A DNA stretch of 64,000 nt from Streptomyces sp. TSRI0281. GTDB taxonomy: Bacteria > Actinomycetota > Actinomycetes > Streptomycetales > Streptomycetaceae. Below are positions 36,335 through 45,539 of this stretch, one piece after another. The DNA lies in the NCBI RefSeq assembly GCF_001905125.1, contig NZ_LWLE01000010.1:1-64000 (forward strand), written 5' to 3'. Position 1 is the stretch's first letter, and every line of letters starts with the position of its first letter. The notes below the pieces were generated by a model. The model had not been told where the DNA came from and made no database searches. It worked only from the letters and a program-made list of their open reading frames with translations. The position numbers and the translations under genes are program-made.

Positions 36335-37348
36335 GTGGCGAAGACCGCGTTCATCACCGGCGTGACCGGCCAGGACGGTTCGTATCTGGCCGAGTTGCTG
36401 CTCGACAAGGGGTACACGGTCCACGGGCTGATACGTCGCTCGTCGAGCTTCAACACCGAGCGGATCGATCACATCTACCAGGGCCCCGAGGAGGCGGACC
36501 GCTCGTTCGTGCTGCATCACGCCGATCTGGCGGACGGCGTCGCGCTGGTGAATCTGCTGCGCGACATCCGGCCCGACGAGGTCTACAACCTCGGTGCGCA
36601 GTCGCATGTACGGGTCTCGTTCGACGCCCCGCTGTACACCGGCGATGTCACCGGGCTCGGCGCCGTCCGGCTGCTGGAGGCGGTCCGGGCCAGCGGCATC
36701 GAGACCCGGATCTACCAGGCCTCGTCCTCCGAGATGTTCGGCGCCAGCCCGCCGCCGCAGAACGAGCGCACCCCGTTCCACCCGCGCAGCCCGTACAGCG
36801 TCGCAAAGGCCTACGCATACTGGGCGACGGTCAACTACCGTGAGGCGTATGGAATGTTCGCGGTCAACGGCATTCTGTTCAACCATGAGTCCCCGCGCCG
36901 CGGCGAGACCTTCGTGACCCGGAAGATCACCCGGGGGGTGGCCCGGATCAGGGCGGGGCTCCAGGACCGGCTGCACCTGGGCAATCTCGACGCGGTACGC
37001 GACTGGGGGTACGCCCCCGAGTATGTGGACGCCATGTGGCGGATGCTCCAGTGCGACACCCCGGACGACTATGTGGTGGCCACCGGCGAGGGGGTCAGCG
37101 TCCGGCAGTTCCTGGAATGCGCCTTCGAGCACGCGGGCCTCGACTGGCGCGAGCATGTGCGCCACGACCCGAAGTACGAACGCCCGAGCGAGGTCGACGC
37201 ACTGATCGGGGACGCGTCCAAGGCGGAGGAACTGCTCGGCTGGAAGCCCGTCGTGAGGTCGCGGGAGCTGGCCCGGATCATGGTGGACGCGGACATCCGG
37301 CAGCTGAGCGACCAGCTCACCGGGGCCGCCGTGCGGGTGGACCGGTGA
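36335..37348 (+). CDS. gmd: GDP-mannose 4,6-dehydratase
   Basis: This 337-residue enzyme shows FITGVTGQDGSYLAELLLDK, NLGAQSHVRVSF, QASSSEMFG and the catalytic YSVAKAYAYW, with the GDP-binding FNHESPRRGETFVTRKI and RDWGYAPEYV. It dehydrates GDP-D-mannose to the 4-keto-6-deoxy intermediate used by Fcl. No mannose-1-phosphate guanylyltransferase is in the window, so GDP-mannose must come from elsewhere. GTG 36335 follows AGAAGGGGGAG. Its stop overlaps the next small frame (GTGA). Confidence 0.96.
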   Translation: MAKTAFITGVTGQDGSYLAELLLDKGYTVHGLIRRSSSFNTERIDHIYQGPEEADRSFVLHHADLADGVALVNLLRDIRPDEVYNLGAQSHVRVSFDAPLYTGDVTGLGAVRLLEAVRASGIETRIYQASSSEMFGASPPPQNERTPFHPRSPYSVAKAYAYWATVNYREAYGMFAVNGILFNHESPRRGETFVTRKITRGVARIRAGLQDRLHLGNLDAVRDWGYAPEYVDAMWRMLQCDTPDDYVVATGEGVSVRQFLECAFEHAGLDWREHVRHDPKYERPSEVDALIGDASKAEELLGWKPVVRSRELARIMVDADIRQLSDQLTGAAVRVDR

Positions 37349-37653
37349 GAGGGCCGGGCGCCACCGACAGCCGCACCGCGATGCCCCTCTCCGGCGCCCG
37401 GACCGGGCCGCCCCTCACCCACAGCACCCGGACGGCGCCCGCCGCGTCCGTGCCGGGGACCCACACCGGCGCGACCTCGGACCCCACCGGTCACCCGGCG
37501 GAGCCGAACGCGTCCGCACCGGGCGGGGCCCTGGGCCCCGCCCACTCACTCGTCCTCACCGGCAGCGGAACGGACCTTTTCCGCGTCCGGCAGGGCGAGG
37601 CAGGAACCGCGGCCCGTGTGCCGCAGCTCGTTCTCACCTTCGGAGCTGAATGA
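37345..37653 (+). CDS. Small protein coupled to gmd and the propeller-LamG gene
   Basis: This 102-codon frame starts with a GTG overlapping the gmd stop (GTGA) and ends with a TGA overlapping the tandem ATGATG of the next gene. The N-terminal two-thirds are Pro/Thr/Ala-rich. The end (SLVLTGSGTDLF, ARVPQLVLTFGAE) resembles the last strand of DNRLRE/CBM96-type beta-sandwich domains. It could be the tail of a degraded secreted protein or a true small gene. No signal peptide is seen. Confidence 0.5.
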   Translation: MRGPGATDSRTAMPLSGARTGPPLTHSTRTAPAASVPGTHTGATSDPTGHPAEPNASAPGGALGPAHSLVLTGSGTDLFRVRQGEAGTAARVPQLVLTFGAE

Positions 37654-39902
37654 TGAACGGAAGTACGGGGCGAAGCCCTGGGAGACGCGGCCGTGTGCGG
37701 GCCGCCGCCGCCGCGCTCTGCCTGCTGGCCGCAGCCCTGACCGCGAACGCGGTCACCGCCTCCCGGACGGCCGCGCTGACCCCGCCGGTGTCGATCACCG
37801 CGGACGATCTCACCACCTGGCAGACCAACGGGATCGTCTGGACGATGGCCGCGAGGGACGGTGTCGTGTACGCGGGCGGCACCTTCTCCACCGTGCGCCC
37901 GCCGGAGGCCGCGCCGGGCACCGCCGAGCGGCCGGCCGTCAACTTCGCGGCGTTCGACGCGGCGACCGGGGTGCCGACCGGCTGCACCCTCTCGTTCACG
38001 CAGTCCTCGGGGACCGCGACCGTACGGGCGCTGACACTCTCGCCGGACGGCGAAACCCTGTACGCGGGGGGCCAGTTCGGGGCGGTGAACGGCGTCGGGG
38101 TCAGCAATATCGCGGCGATCGACACCGCGACCTGCACCCCGCGCGACGACTTCAAGATCTCCGTCTCGGCGACCGTGCGGGCGCTCGCCGTCACCGACCG
38201 GACCGTCTATCTGGGCGGGGACTTCAACAGCGTGGGGGGCCAGACCCGGAACAAGTTCGCCGCCGTCACCACGGGAGCGGATCTGCTGCCGTTCAAGGCG
38301 AACGCGGACGAGGTGGCACGGGCGGTCGAGGTGACCCCGGACGGCCGGCACGTGCTGCTCGGCGGGGACTTCTTCACCGTCAACGGCACCAAGTCGCACG
38401 CCCTGGCCGTGGTCGACGCCACCACCGGCGCACTCACCAAGAGCTATCCCGGTTTCATCCCGGACACCTCCACGGTCCAGGACCTGACGACCGACGCCAC
38501 CGGCTTCTACACGGCCAACGAAGGCACCGGTGGCGGTGTCTTCGACGGCAGGATCGCGATCGACCTGGACGACTTCCAGCAGCGGTGGCGCGACACCTGC
38601 CTCGGGGCGACACAGGCCCTGCTGATCCACTCGGGTGTGCTGTACAGCGGCAGTCACGCCCACGACTGCTCCAGCATGGGCGAGTTCCCGGACCAGGAGC
38701 GAAAGCATCTGCTGGCCCAGTCGGTCGACGACCCCGAGCTGCTGCCGTGGTTCCCGGACACGAACGACGGCATCGGGGAGCCGGTGGGGCCCCGGTCGAT
38801 GTCCCAGACGGACAGCGGAGGCCGCCACTACCTGTGGGTCGGCGGGGAGTTCACCACGGTCAACGGCTCGCCCCAGCAGGGGCTGACCCGGTTCTCCGAC
38901 GGTGCGGACACCGGAGCGCCCTGGGTGCCCAACGTCAGTCTCTCCACGGTCACTCCGGGCCGGATCACCGTCAACTGGCAGACCAGCTTCGACACCGACG
39001 ACGGTCAGCTGACCTACCGGATCTACAAGGACGGGGCGAGCACCCCCGTACACACCACGACGGGTTACTCGCTGTTCTGGGACCGGCCGCAGCTCACCTG
39101 GGCGGACACCGATGTGGCGGCGGGCGAGACCCACTCGTACCGGATCACCGCGAGCGACGGCACCAACACGAGCGCCAAGTCCCCGGCGCAGTCCGCCACC
39201 GTGGCGACCGCCACGCAGCGCTATCCGGCGCGGGTGCTGGCGGACGGGGCCTCGCTGTACTGGCGCTACGACGAGGGCTCCGCGACCTTCGCCGCCGACA
39301 CGGGCAGCGCCCTGAGCAACGGGTTCCTGCGCAACGGTCCGGCCTACCGGCAGACCCCGGCCGCCATCGCCGGTGACTCCACCGCGATCGGCTTCAACGG
39401 CCTCGACGAGTACGTGTACGGCAACAAGCGCTACGCGCAGCCCACCCGCTTCTCCGCGGAGACCTGGGTCAAGACCACCACCACCCGGGGCGGAAAGATC
39501 ATCGGGTTCGCGAACAAGATCATGCAGAACAGCACCACGTTCGACAAGCACGTCTATATGCGCAACGACGGGCGGCTGGTCTTCGGCGTACGCAGCGGGA
39601 GCATCCGCACCGTCACCACGACCGGTGCGTACAACGACGGCAAGTGGCACCATGTCGTCGCCACCCAGGGCACCGGCGGTATGGCGCTGTACGTCGACGG
39701 GCAGCTGCGCGCGTCGAACTTCCTGTACACGGCCAACGAGAGCTACCCCGGTTACTGGCGGGTCGGCGGCGACAACCTGTCCGGCTGGCCGAACCGTCCG
39801 ACCAGCAACTACTTCGCCGGTCAGATCGACGAGACCGCCATCTACCCGACCGCGCTGAGCGCTTCGCAGGTCAGCGCGCACTACGCCCTGAGGAATGGCT
39901 GA
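37650..39902 (+). CDS. Secreted beta-propeller/FnIII/LamG protein
   Basis: This 750-residue protein has an N-terminal signal peptide (RRGR then an Ala/Leu-rich core to about residue 40). A six- or seven-bladed propeller-like region follows, with recurring blade motifs VVYAGGTFSTV, LYAGGQFGAVNGV, VYLGGDFNSVGG, VLLGGDFFTVNG and LWVGGEFTTVNG (to about 420). Then come an FnIII-like domain (about 425-520) and a C-terminal LamG/concanavalin-like domain (DGKWHHVVATQGTGGMALYV). It is probably extracellular and may bind or organise the fucose-containing polymer. ATG 37650 and ATG 37653 are both possible. A lipoprotein gene follows with a TGATG overlap. Confidence 0.88.
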   Translation: MMNGSTGRSPGRRGRVRAAAAALCLLAAALTANAVTASRTAALTPPVSITADDLTTWQTNGIVWTMAARDGVVYAGGTFSTVRPPEAAPGTAERPAVNFAAFDAATGVPTGCTLSFTQSSGTATVRALTLSPDGETLYAGGQFGAVNGVGVSNIAAIDTATCTPRDDFKISVSATVRALAVTDRTVYLGGDFNSVGGQTRNKFAAVTTGADLLPFKANADEVARAVEVTPDGRHVLLGGDFFTVNGTKSHALAVVDATTGALTKSYPGFIPDTSTVQDLTTDATGFYTANEGTGGGVFDGRIAIDLDDFQQRWRDTCLGATQALLIHSGVLYSGSHAHDCSSMGEFPDQERKHLLAQSVDDPELLPWFPDTNDGIGEPVGPRSMSQTDSGGRHYLWVGGEFTTVNGSPQQGLTRFSDGADTGAPWVPNVSLSTVTPGRITVNWQTSFDTDDGQLTYRIYKDGASTPVHTTTGYSLFWDRPQLTWADTDVAAGETHSYRITASDGTNTSAKSPAQSATVATATQRYPARVLADGASLYWRYDEGSATFAADTGSALSNGFLRNGPAYRQTPAAIAGDSTAIGFNGLDEYVYGNKRYAQPTRFSAETWVKTTTTRGGKIIGFANKIMQNSTTFDKHVYMRNDGRLVFGVRSGSIRTVTTTGAYNDGKWHHVVATQGTGGMALYVDGQLRASNFLYTANESYPGYWRVGGDNLSGWPNRPTSNYFAGQIDETAIYPTALSASQVSAHYALRNG

Positions 39903-40606
39903 TGCGGTATCCGTTCCTGTCCGGTGCCGCCGTCGTCGTGATGACGGCGGCGCTGGCCGCCTGCGGCTCGTCCGCCGACGGGAACGGTTCGAAGGCCGCG
40001 GGTGCCCAGAGCCCCGCGGCCTCCGGGCCCGCCGCCACCGGACCGTCCGCCGCGGGTCCGGCCGCCGAGCCGGGGTCCGGGCCCGACGCCGGACCGACGA
40101 GCGAGGGGCCGAAGGTGCCCGCCGACCGGATCACCCCGGCCACCGGCTCCTTCACCGAGGAGCAGAAAGGGTATCTGGTGAACCGGGTCCCCCGGGGCAT
40201 GGACCCGGCCGCCGTGCTCCAGACCGGGCAGGAGACCTGCGACCGGATCGGCTATCTGGTCAAGGCCGACCGGGAGACCGCCGTCGGCGCGATCGTGACC
40301 GGAGAAGTCCCCGACGCGAAGCCCGCCATCGCCCATCTGTGCACCCGGCACCGCGCGTTGGTGGAGGAGGCCGCCCGCGGCTACCCGGACGGCGTACACA
40401 GCGGCAAGACCCTGCGGCCGGGCCGCTACCACTCCGTCTCCCCCACCGACAACTGCTCCTGGCAGATCGCCGGGGCGGGCGGCAAGGACCTGGGGTCGGG
40501 CACCTCCGACTCCGGGAAGCGGGTGGAGATCACCCTCCCGAAGACGGCCCGCACCTTCACCTCCACAGGCTGCTACGCCTGGCTGCCCGAAGGAGAGACC
40601 GGATGA
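39902..40606 (+). CDS. Secreted lipoprotein in the polysaccharide locus
   Basis: This 234-residue protein has a lipoprotein signal peptide (LAAC lipobox, Cys21), a Pro/Ala/Gly/Ser-rich linker (to about 75), a helical DUF732-like middle (TEEQKGYLVNRVPRG, TCDRIGYLVKADRETAVGAI) and a C-terminal beta domain (LRPGRYHSVSPTDNCSWQIA). The function is unknown. It overlaps both neighbours (TGATG before, ATGA after), so it is co-translated with the propeller-LamG protein and the GT2 enzyme. Confidence 0.88.
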   Translation: MRYPFLSGAAVVVMTAALAACGSSADGNGSKAAGAQSPAASGPAATGPSAAGPAAEPGSGPDAGPTSEGPKVPADRITPATGSFTEEQKGYLVNRVPRGMDPAAVLQTGQETCDRIGYLVKADRETAVGAIVTGEVPDAKPAIAHLCTRHRALVEEAARGYPDGVHSGKTLRPGRYHSVSPTDNCSWQIAGAGGKDLGSGTSDSGKRVEITLPKTARTFTSTGCYAWLPEGETG

Positions 40607-41430
40607 CCAAGCTGCCGATCGCCGTGGCGATCCCCACGAAGAACGAGGGCCTGAACATCGCCGAGGCGGTGAAGTCGGTGCTCGGCCACTTCGAGGCGGT
40701 CGTCGTCGTGGACTCCCACAGCACCGACGACACCGCGAAGATCGCCGAGGAGTGCGGGGCCGAGGTGATCACCTACACCTGGGACGGGGGGCATCCACGC
40801 AAGAAGCAGTGGTGCCTGGATCATGTCCGCACGGACCTGGACTGGATTCTCCTGCTGGACGGCGACGAACGGCTCAGCCCCGGTCTGCTGGCGGAGCTGC
40901 GGGAGATCTTCGCCGATCCGGCGGCACCGAAGCCCGCGGCATATGACATACCACTGGGCTACTGGTTCTCCGGGAAGCGGCTGAAGCACGGCTACACCAT
41001 CCGCAAGCGGTCCCTGACCGACCGCACCCGCTGCCACTACCCGGAGGTCGGGGACCTCGACGCGCCCGGGATCGGGGAGGTCGAGGGCCACTACCAGCCG
41101 GTCGCCGGGACCGCGGGCTCGCTCCGCAACCCCATCGAGCACCAGGACCTCGATCCGGTCACCGCCTGGTTCGAGCGGCACAACCGGTACTCGGACTGGG
41201 AGGCATGGCTGGAGCACCACCCCGATGTCAAGGAGCAGGTGCGGAAGGTCAAGTCCCGGCAGGGGCAGCTCTTCCACAAGGCGCCGCTCAAGCCGCTGGT
41301 GTCGTTCGCGTACATGTACCTCTACCGGCGGGGCTTCTTGGACGGGCGGGCGGGCTTCGACTTCGCGCTGGCGATGAGCTTCTACCGCTGGCAGATCGCG
41401 CTCAAGTCACGCGAGAACCAGCCGGGTTGA
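40603..41430 (+). CDS. Glycosyltransferase family 2
   Basis: This 275-residue GT-A enzyme shows VAIPTKNEGLNIAEAVKSVL, VVVVDSHSTDDTAKIAEECG, the DxD-type metal site LLLDGDERLS, and a C-terminal amphipathic region (YMYLYRRGFLDG) typical of WaaE/KdtX-like family members. It adds a sugar from a nucleotide donor to the growing lipid-linked repeat. ATG 40603 overlaps the preceding stop (ATGA). It is the last gene of the rightward gmd-to-GT2 operon. Confidence 0.93.
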   Translation: MTKLPIAVAIPTKNEGLNIAEAVKSVLGHFEAVVVVDSHSTDDTAKIAEECGAEVITYTWDGGHPRKKQWCLDHVRTDLDWILLLDGDERLSPGLLAELREIFADPAAPKPAAYDIPLGYWFSGKRLKHGYTIRKRSLTDRTRCHYPEVGDLDAPGIGEVEGHYQPVAGTAGSLRNPIEHQDLDPVTAWFERHNRYSDWEAWLEHHPDVKEQVRKVKSRQGQLFHKAPLKPLVSFAYMYLYRRGFLDGRAGFDFALAMSFYRWQIALKSRENQPG

Positions 41431-41470
41431 GCCGTGTCTGTCGATCGGTGCCGGTCGATCCGCACGCGTC

Positions 41471-41504
41471 GGTCCATGCCGGTCCATGCCGGTCGCTCCA
41501 TGCC
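41471..41504. repeat. Short tandem repeat between converging genes
   Basis: Two exact GGTCCATGCC units and a third with a 4-nt insertion run in tandem between the GT2 and GT4 genes. No strong terminator stem is apparent. Confidence 0.6.
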
Positions 41505-41521
41505 GGTCGAGCCGTGTCCGG

Positions 41522-42685
41522 TCAGCCGGCCCTCCGGCGGACCACGTCCTCGTAGGTCCGCCGGAGGGTGGCGGTCACGGCGCCGATGGTGAAGTCCTCA
41601 CCGACGAGCTCCCAGGCCGCCTTTCCCGCCGCCTCGTTGGCGCCGGGCTCCAGGAGGCCGAGGATCGCCGCGGCGACCTTCTCCGCGTTGGCCGCGTCCT
41701 CACCGACCCGGCTGTCGATCACCCGGCCGGCCCCCGCCCGTGCCACATCGGGGCCGAGGCCGCAGGTGCGGGTGATGACGACGGGTGTGCCGACGGACAT
41801 GGCTTCGAGCACGGAGACCCCGAGCGGCTCCTCGATCGACGGCAGCACATAGACATCCGCCTGCCGCCCGGCGGCTAGGACCTCTTCGTGGCCGAGCGGT
41901 CCGACATGGTCCAGGGAGTCCGACACCCCGAGCCTGCGGGCGAGTTCCAGGGTTCCGGGAAGGGCGCCGGTGTCCGGTCCCGCCAGCACGAAGCGCGCGT
42001 CGGGATACACCGCCAGGACGGTCGGCATCGCGGCGACGAAGTCCTCCGGCCGCTTGCGTTCCTGGATCCGGGCGAGGAAGAGGACGGTCGGGGGCCGGTC
42101 CGGGTCCCGTGCGGGCTTGCGCTCCTGCGGGCGCACCCCGTTGACCAGCCGTACGGTGCGGGTGAGCGGGACGGGCGCGGCGACGGCGTTCACATCGAGG
42201 CGCTCGGTCTCCGTCAGATGCAGTACGGCATCGGCGCGGCGCAGTACCGTCCGCACCCCCAGCAGATCGGTGAGCCGGGCGACCTTGTTCTCGGTCGGGT
42301 CGACCATGCCGTGTGTCTGGACGACCAGCGGGGTGCGGGTGGCCAGGGCGAGCAGGGCGGCGGGCAGGGTCACCAGGTCGCGCATCAGATGGATGTGTAC
42401 GAGGTCGGCGCCCCGCATCATGCGGCGGGCGGCGAGCAGCAGCGCGCCGGAGGTGATGCCGCTGACCTCGAACCTGGGCAGCAGATGCCGGGCCTGGAAG
42501 AGGTGGACGGGAACACCCTCTACCTCGCGGGGCAGTTGGTCGTGGCCGAAGCCGTCGCCCAGGGCCATGATGCGGGCGTCGTCGCCGTCCGCGCGCTGGA
42601 TCTTCGACAGGTTGAGCGCCACCCGGGTCGGGCCGCCGAAGGCGTGGTCCGGGGTGTGCAGTGTGACGACGTGCAGGATCTTCAC
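41522..42685 (-). CDS. Glycosyltransferase family 4
   Basis: This 387-residue GT-B enzyme shows the N-terminal LHVVTLHTPDHAFGGPTRVA, VHIHLMRDL and VVQTHGM, and the C-terminal donor-binding part TVLFLARIQERKRPEDFVAA, VYVLPSIEEPLGVSVLEAMS (the E-x7-E motif region) and GTPVV. It should add one sugar of the repeat unit. GTG 42685 is chosen because AGGGG lies 7 nt upstream and the strand starts directly with VKILHVV; the frame extends 11 codons further upstream. It is divergent from the Wzy-like gene. Confidence 0.93.
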   Translation of the reverse strand: MKILHVVTLHTPDHAFGGPTRVALNLSKIQRADGDDARIMALGDGFGHDQLPREVEGVPVHLFQARHLLPRFEVSGITSGALLLAARRMMRGADLVHIHLMRDLVTLPAALLALATRTPLVVQTHGMVDPTENKVARLTDLLGVRTVLRRADAVLHLTETERLDVNAVAAPVPLTRTVRLVNGVRPQERKPARDPDRPPTVLFLARIQERKRPEDFVAAMPTVLAVYPDARFVLAGPDTGALPGTLELARRLGVSDSLDHVGPLGHEEVLAAGRQADVYVLPSIEEPLGVSVLEAMSVGTPVVITRTCGLGPDVARAGAGRVIDSRVGEDAANAEKVAAAILGLLEPGANEAAGKAAWELVGEDFTIGAVTATLRRTYEDVVRRRAG

Positions 42686-42790
42686 CAGGGTTCCCCTCGA
42701 CCTCGGCCGACCGTTCACAGACTAGTCATCGCATTCGCCCAAGTGGGCTGATTCGTTAGAGTGTTCACCGGTCCACGGAACGGGGGACGC

Positions 42791-44302
42791 ATGACGTCCG
42801 TGCAGGAATCGGCGCCGTCCGCACCCGTGCACGGCGGCGGTCCGGGGCCGCTCCAGCCTCCGGCCCGGCCGATGGCGTGGGCGATGCTGTCGCGGGCGCT
42901 CGCCGTGCCGCTGATCCTGGGGCTGGTGTGCTTCCTGCCCGCCGTGATCGCCGCGCAGCCCGGCACGGGGGTCCGGGACAACGGTTACTGGCTCCAGCTC
43001 GCGCTGACCTGTTACGCGGGTGCCCGCCTCGCCACCATGATCCTGTCCACCCGGCGACGGCTGCTCCAGGGCGTCTTCTGGATGTTCGTGTACATCGCGA
43101 TGGGTGTGGCGCCGTTCGCCCAGGCGGTGATCGGGCAGACGCCGACCCCGCTGGTCGGGCCCCGCTCGGATCTGGTGACGGCCGTCGCGATGATCCTCGT
43201 GGGCTGTGCCGCGTTCGACCTGGGTGCCCTGCTGGCCTCCCGGCGGCCGCTGCGGCGCCGCACCGGCGTGCGCGGCACGACGGGCCCGGCCACCGCGCAC
43301 CCGGTGCGGCTGCGGCTGCTGGTGCTGCTCGCCTTCGCGGCGAGCGCGTACTACGTGCTGAAGCTCGGCGGACCCACCGTCTTCTTCTCCAGCCGTCAGG
43401 AGATCAGCGCGTCCGTCGCGGCCAGCGGGGTCGCGTCCACGGAGTCGAATGTGGGATCGGCGTTCCTGAAGGGCTTCGGTACGGTCCCCGCGCTGCTGGC
43501 GCTGCTCTTCTACACGCGGCGTCTGGTGACCTCGCGCCGGGCCCGCCGCTCACCGTCGTCGGTGCTGGTGTGGGCGGGTCTGGCGCTGCTCAACATCGTC
43601 GTGAACAACCCGGTCTCCAACGCCCGTTACTGGTTCCTGACGGTGCTGGTCTCCCTGTTGTTCACCGCGTTCCCGAGCAGCGCCGCGATGTACCGCTCGG
43701 TGCTCGCGACGGGCGTCGTCGGGGCGCTGGTGCTCTTCCCGTACGCGGACCGGTTCCGGTACGACGACGAGGGGTACCGGCCCGTCCAGTCGGCGTCCGT
43801 CTTCGAGCCGCTGGCCACCAAGGACTACGACCAGACGGTGATGTTCGCCAACACCATCTCGTGGGTCGACGCGCGTGGCCACACCTACGGCCGTCAACTG
43901 GCGGGCTCCGGACTGTTCTTCGTGCCCAGGGCGGTGTGGAGCGGCAAGCCGGAGGACACCGGGGTCCGGGTCGGGCAGTGGATGGGTATGAACATGACCA
44001 ATCTGTCGGCCCCGCTGTGGACCGAGTTCTGGGTGGACTTCGGTCCGGCCGGGATGGCCGGTGGTCTGGCCCTGATCGGCTACGCGGCCGCCCGTACCGA
44101 CCGCAGGTACGCGCTGGCCGTCTCCCGGGACGGGCCGGGACCCGGCAGCGTCCTGGCGATCGCGGCGCCGCTCATCGCCGGGTACACCTTCATCCTGCTG
44201 CGGGGGCCGCTGCTCCAGTCCGTGGGCAAGCTCGCCATCGCCGCGCTGTGTCTGCTGCTCGTGAGCAGTTTCAGGGACCGGAAGGGACGGGGTCCGCACT
44301 GA
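42791..44302 (+). CDS. Wzy-like polysaccharide polymerase
   Basis: This 503-residue membrane protein has about ten to twelve hydrophobic segments and a large extracytoplasmic loop (about 335-415: YDQTVMFANTISWVDARGHT, GLFFVPRAVWSGKPEDTGVR) of the kind found in O-antigen/EPS polymerases. Wzy proteins join lipid-linked repeat units on the outer face of the membrane. Sequence identity in this family is low, so the call rests on topology and neighbours. ATG 42791 follows GGGGGACGC. The 3' end overlaps the converging flippase gene by 32 bp. Confidence 0.82.
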   Translation: MTSVQESAPSAPVHGGGPGPLQPPARPMAWAMLSRALAVPLILGLVCFLPAVIAAQPGTGVRDNGYWLQLALTCYAGARLATMILSTRRRLLQGVFWMFVYIAMGVAPFAQAVIGQTPTPLVGPRSDLVTAVAMILVGCAAFDLGALLASRRPLRRRTGVRGTTGPATAHPVRLRLLVLLAFAASAYYVLKLGGPTVFFSSRQEISASVAASGVASTESNVGSAFLKGFGTVPALLALLFYTRRLVTSRRARRSPSSVLVWAGLALLNIVVNNPVSNARYWFLTVLVSLLFTAFPSSAAMYRSVLATGVVGALVLFPYADRFRYDDEGYRPVQSASVFEPLATKDYDQTVMFANTISWVDARGHTYGRQLAGSGLFFVPRAVWSGKPEDTGVRVGQWMGMNMTNLSAPLWTEFWVDFGPAGMAGGLALIGYAAARTDRRYALAVSRDGPGPGSVLAIAAPLIAGYTFILLRGPLLQSVGKLAIAALCLLLVSSFRDRKGRGPH

Positions 44303-45539
44303 CCGCCGCCTCCGGTGCGGGGTTCCGGCGGCGCAGCCGGGACACCCGGGTCCAGGTGGCGGCGGCCTTGCAGACCGATCCCAGGCACAGGCCCCAGGCG
44401 GCGCCGGGCACTCCGGCGAGCAGATAGCCGCCGGTCAGGAAGGCGACGGCGGCCAGCGAGAACACCACCTGGATGGCCAGGGTGGTCCGGGGGTCGAGCA
44501 TCCGCAGGGCCAGCAGCCCACAGGTGCCCACCGCCATCGCCGCGTACTGGCTGCCGGTCGCGGGCAGCAGCGCCGAGGCCGCGGGCCAGGTGTCGCCCAG
44601 CAGTTGGCGGCCGGCCGCGTCGGGCAGCAGGGCGAGCACGGTGGCCCAGGCGGCGGCGGTCGCGGCCAGGACCGCGGCGAGCACGGCGGTGGCCCGTACC
44701 CTGCGGCGCTCGTCCCCGACCCGGCCGAGCAGCGGGGGGCCGAAGCCGGTGGCCGAGGTGAACAGCACGTTCAGCGGTCCGAACAGGGTGGTCGCCCCGC
44801 GCAGCGCGCCCACCAGCAGGGGGTTGCCGACCGTGCCGAGAGCGAGGACGGAGAGCTGGCCGGTCGCGTTGCCCACCCCGAACTCCACGACGAAGCGGCG
44901 GCCGAGGTGGCCGCGTCGCAGCAGGGGGCGCAGACTCAGCGGGGTCCCGGCCACCTCGCGGTGGAGCAGGGCGGCGGAGAGCAGGAGGGCGGGCAGCGCG
45001 GACAGCCCCCAGACGGCGATCAGCCGGGCGGCCCCGGCGCCGTACGGCTGTGCGGACAGCGCGGCCAGCACGCAGCCGAGCCGGAGCAGATCGGCCGTCA
45101 GCGCGAGGTGGGGCTGCTGGAGGGTGGAGAAGGCGTAGCGCACGGCGTCCTGGCCGAGGACCACGGGCAGCACGACGCCCAGCATCAGCAGGGCGCGGGC
45201 GGTGTCGCCGGGCAGGAAGAGGCAGACCGCGGCGAGGAGCGCGCCGAGCGCCGCCGCGGCGAGCAGGGTGAGGACGACGGCCGAGCGGCAGGCACCGCGG
45301 ATCTCGTCGCTCCGGCCGCGTTTGAGTACGAGGGGCTGTCCGGTGTGGGCGCCGGAGATGCCGAGCAGCACGGTGAAGACGAGGTACACCGCCGAGAAGC
45401 GGGCGAAGTCGGTCATGGTGGAGAGCCGGGCGGCCGCCACCAGCACCAGGATGTTGGTGAGGGCCGCCACGCCCTGGTCCGCGACCGAGCAGACGATCGC
45501 GGTACGCGTCCTCACGGGCGCCCGTGAGGGGGCCTTCAT
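44271..45539 (-). CDS. Wzx-like polysaccharide flippase
   Basis: This 422-residue membrane protein has about twelve hydrophobic segments and a MATE/MOP-superfamily pattern (VADQGVAALTNILVLVAAAR at the N-terminus; LGQDAVRYAFSTLQQP). In a Wzx/Wzy pathway it would move undecaprenyl-linked repeats across the membrane. It overlaps the upstream Wzz-like gene by ATGA and the converging Wzy-like gene at its 3' end. It is the last gene of the GT4-Wzz-Wzx leftward operon. Confidence 0.88.
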   Translation of the reverse strand: MKAPSRAPVRTRTAIVCSVADQGVAALTNILVLVAAARLSTMTDFARFSAVYLVFTVLLGISGAHTGQPLVLKRGRSDEIRGACRSAVVLTLLAAAALGALLAAVCLFLPGDTARALLMLGVVLPVVLGQDAVRYAFSTLQQPHLALTADLLRLGCVLAALSAQPYGAGAARLIAVWGLSALPALLLSAALLHREVAGTPLSLRPLLRRGHLGRRFVVEFGVGNATGQLSVLALGTVGNPLLVGALRGATTLFGPLNVLFTSATGFGPPLLGRVGDERRRVRATAVLAAVLAATAAAWATVLALLPDAAGRQLLGDTWPAASALLPATGSQYAAMAVGTCGLLALRMLDPRTTLAIQVVFSLAAVAFLTGGYLLAGVPGAAWGLCLGSVCKAAATWTRVSRLRRRNPAPEAAVSADPVPSGP

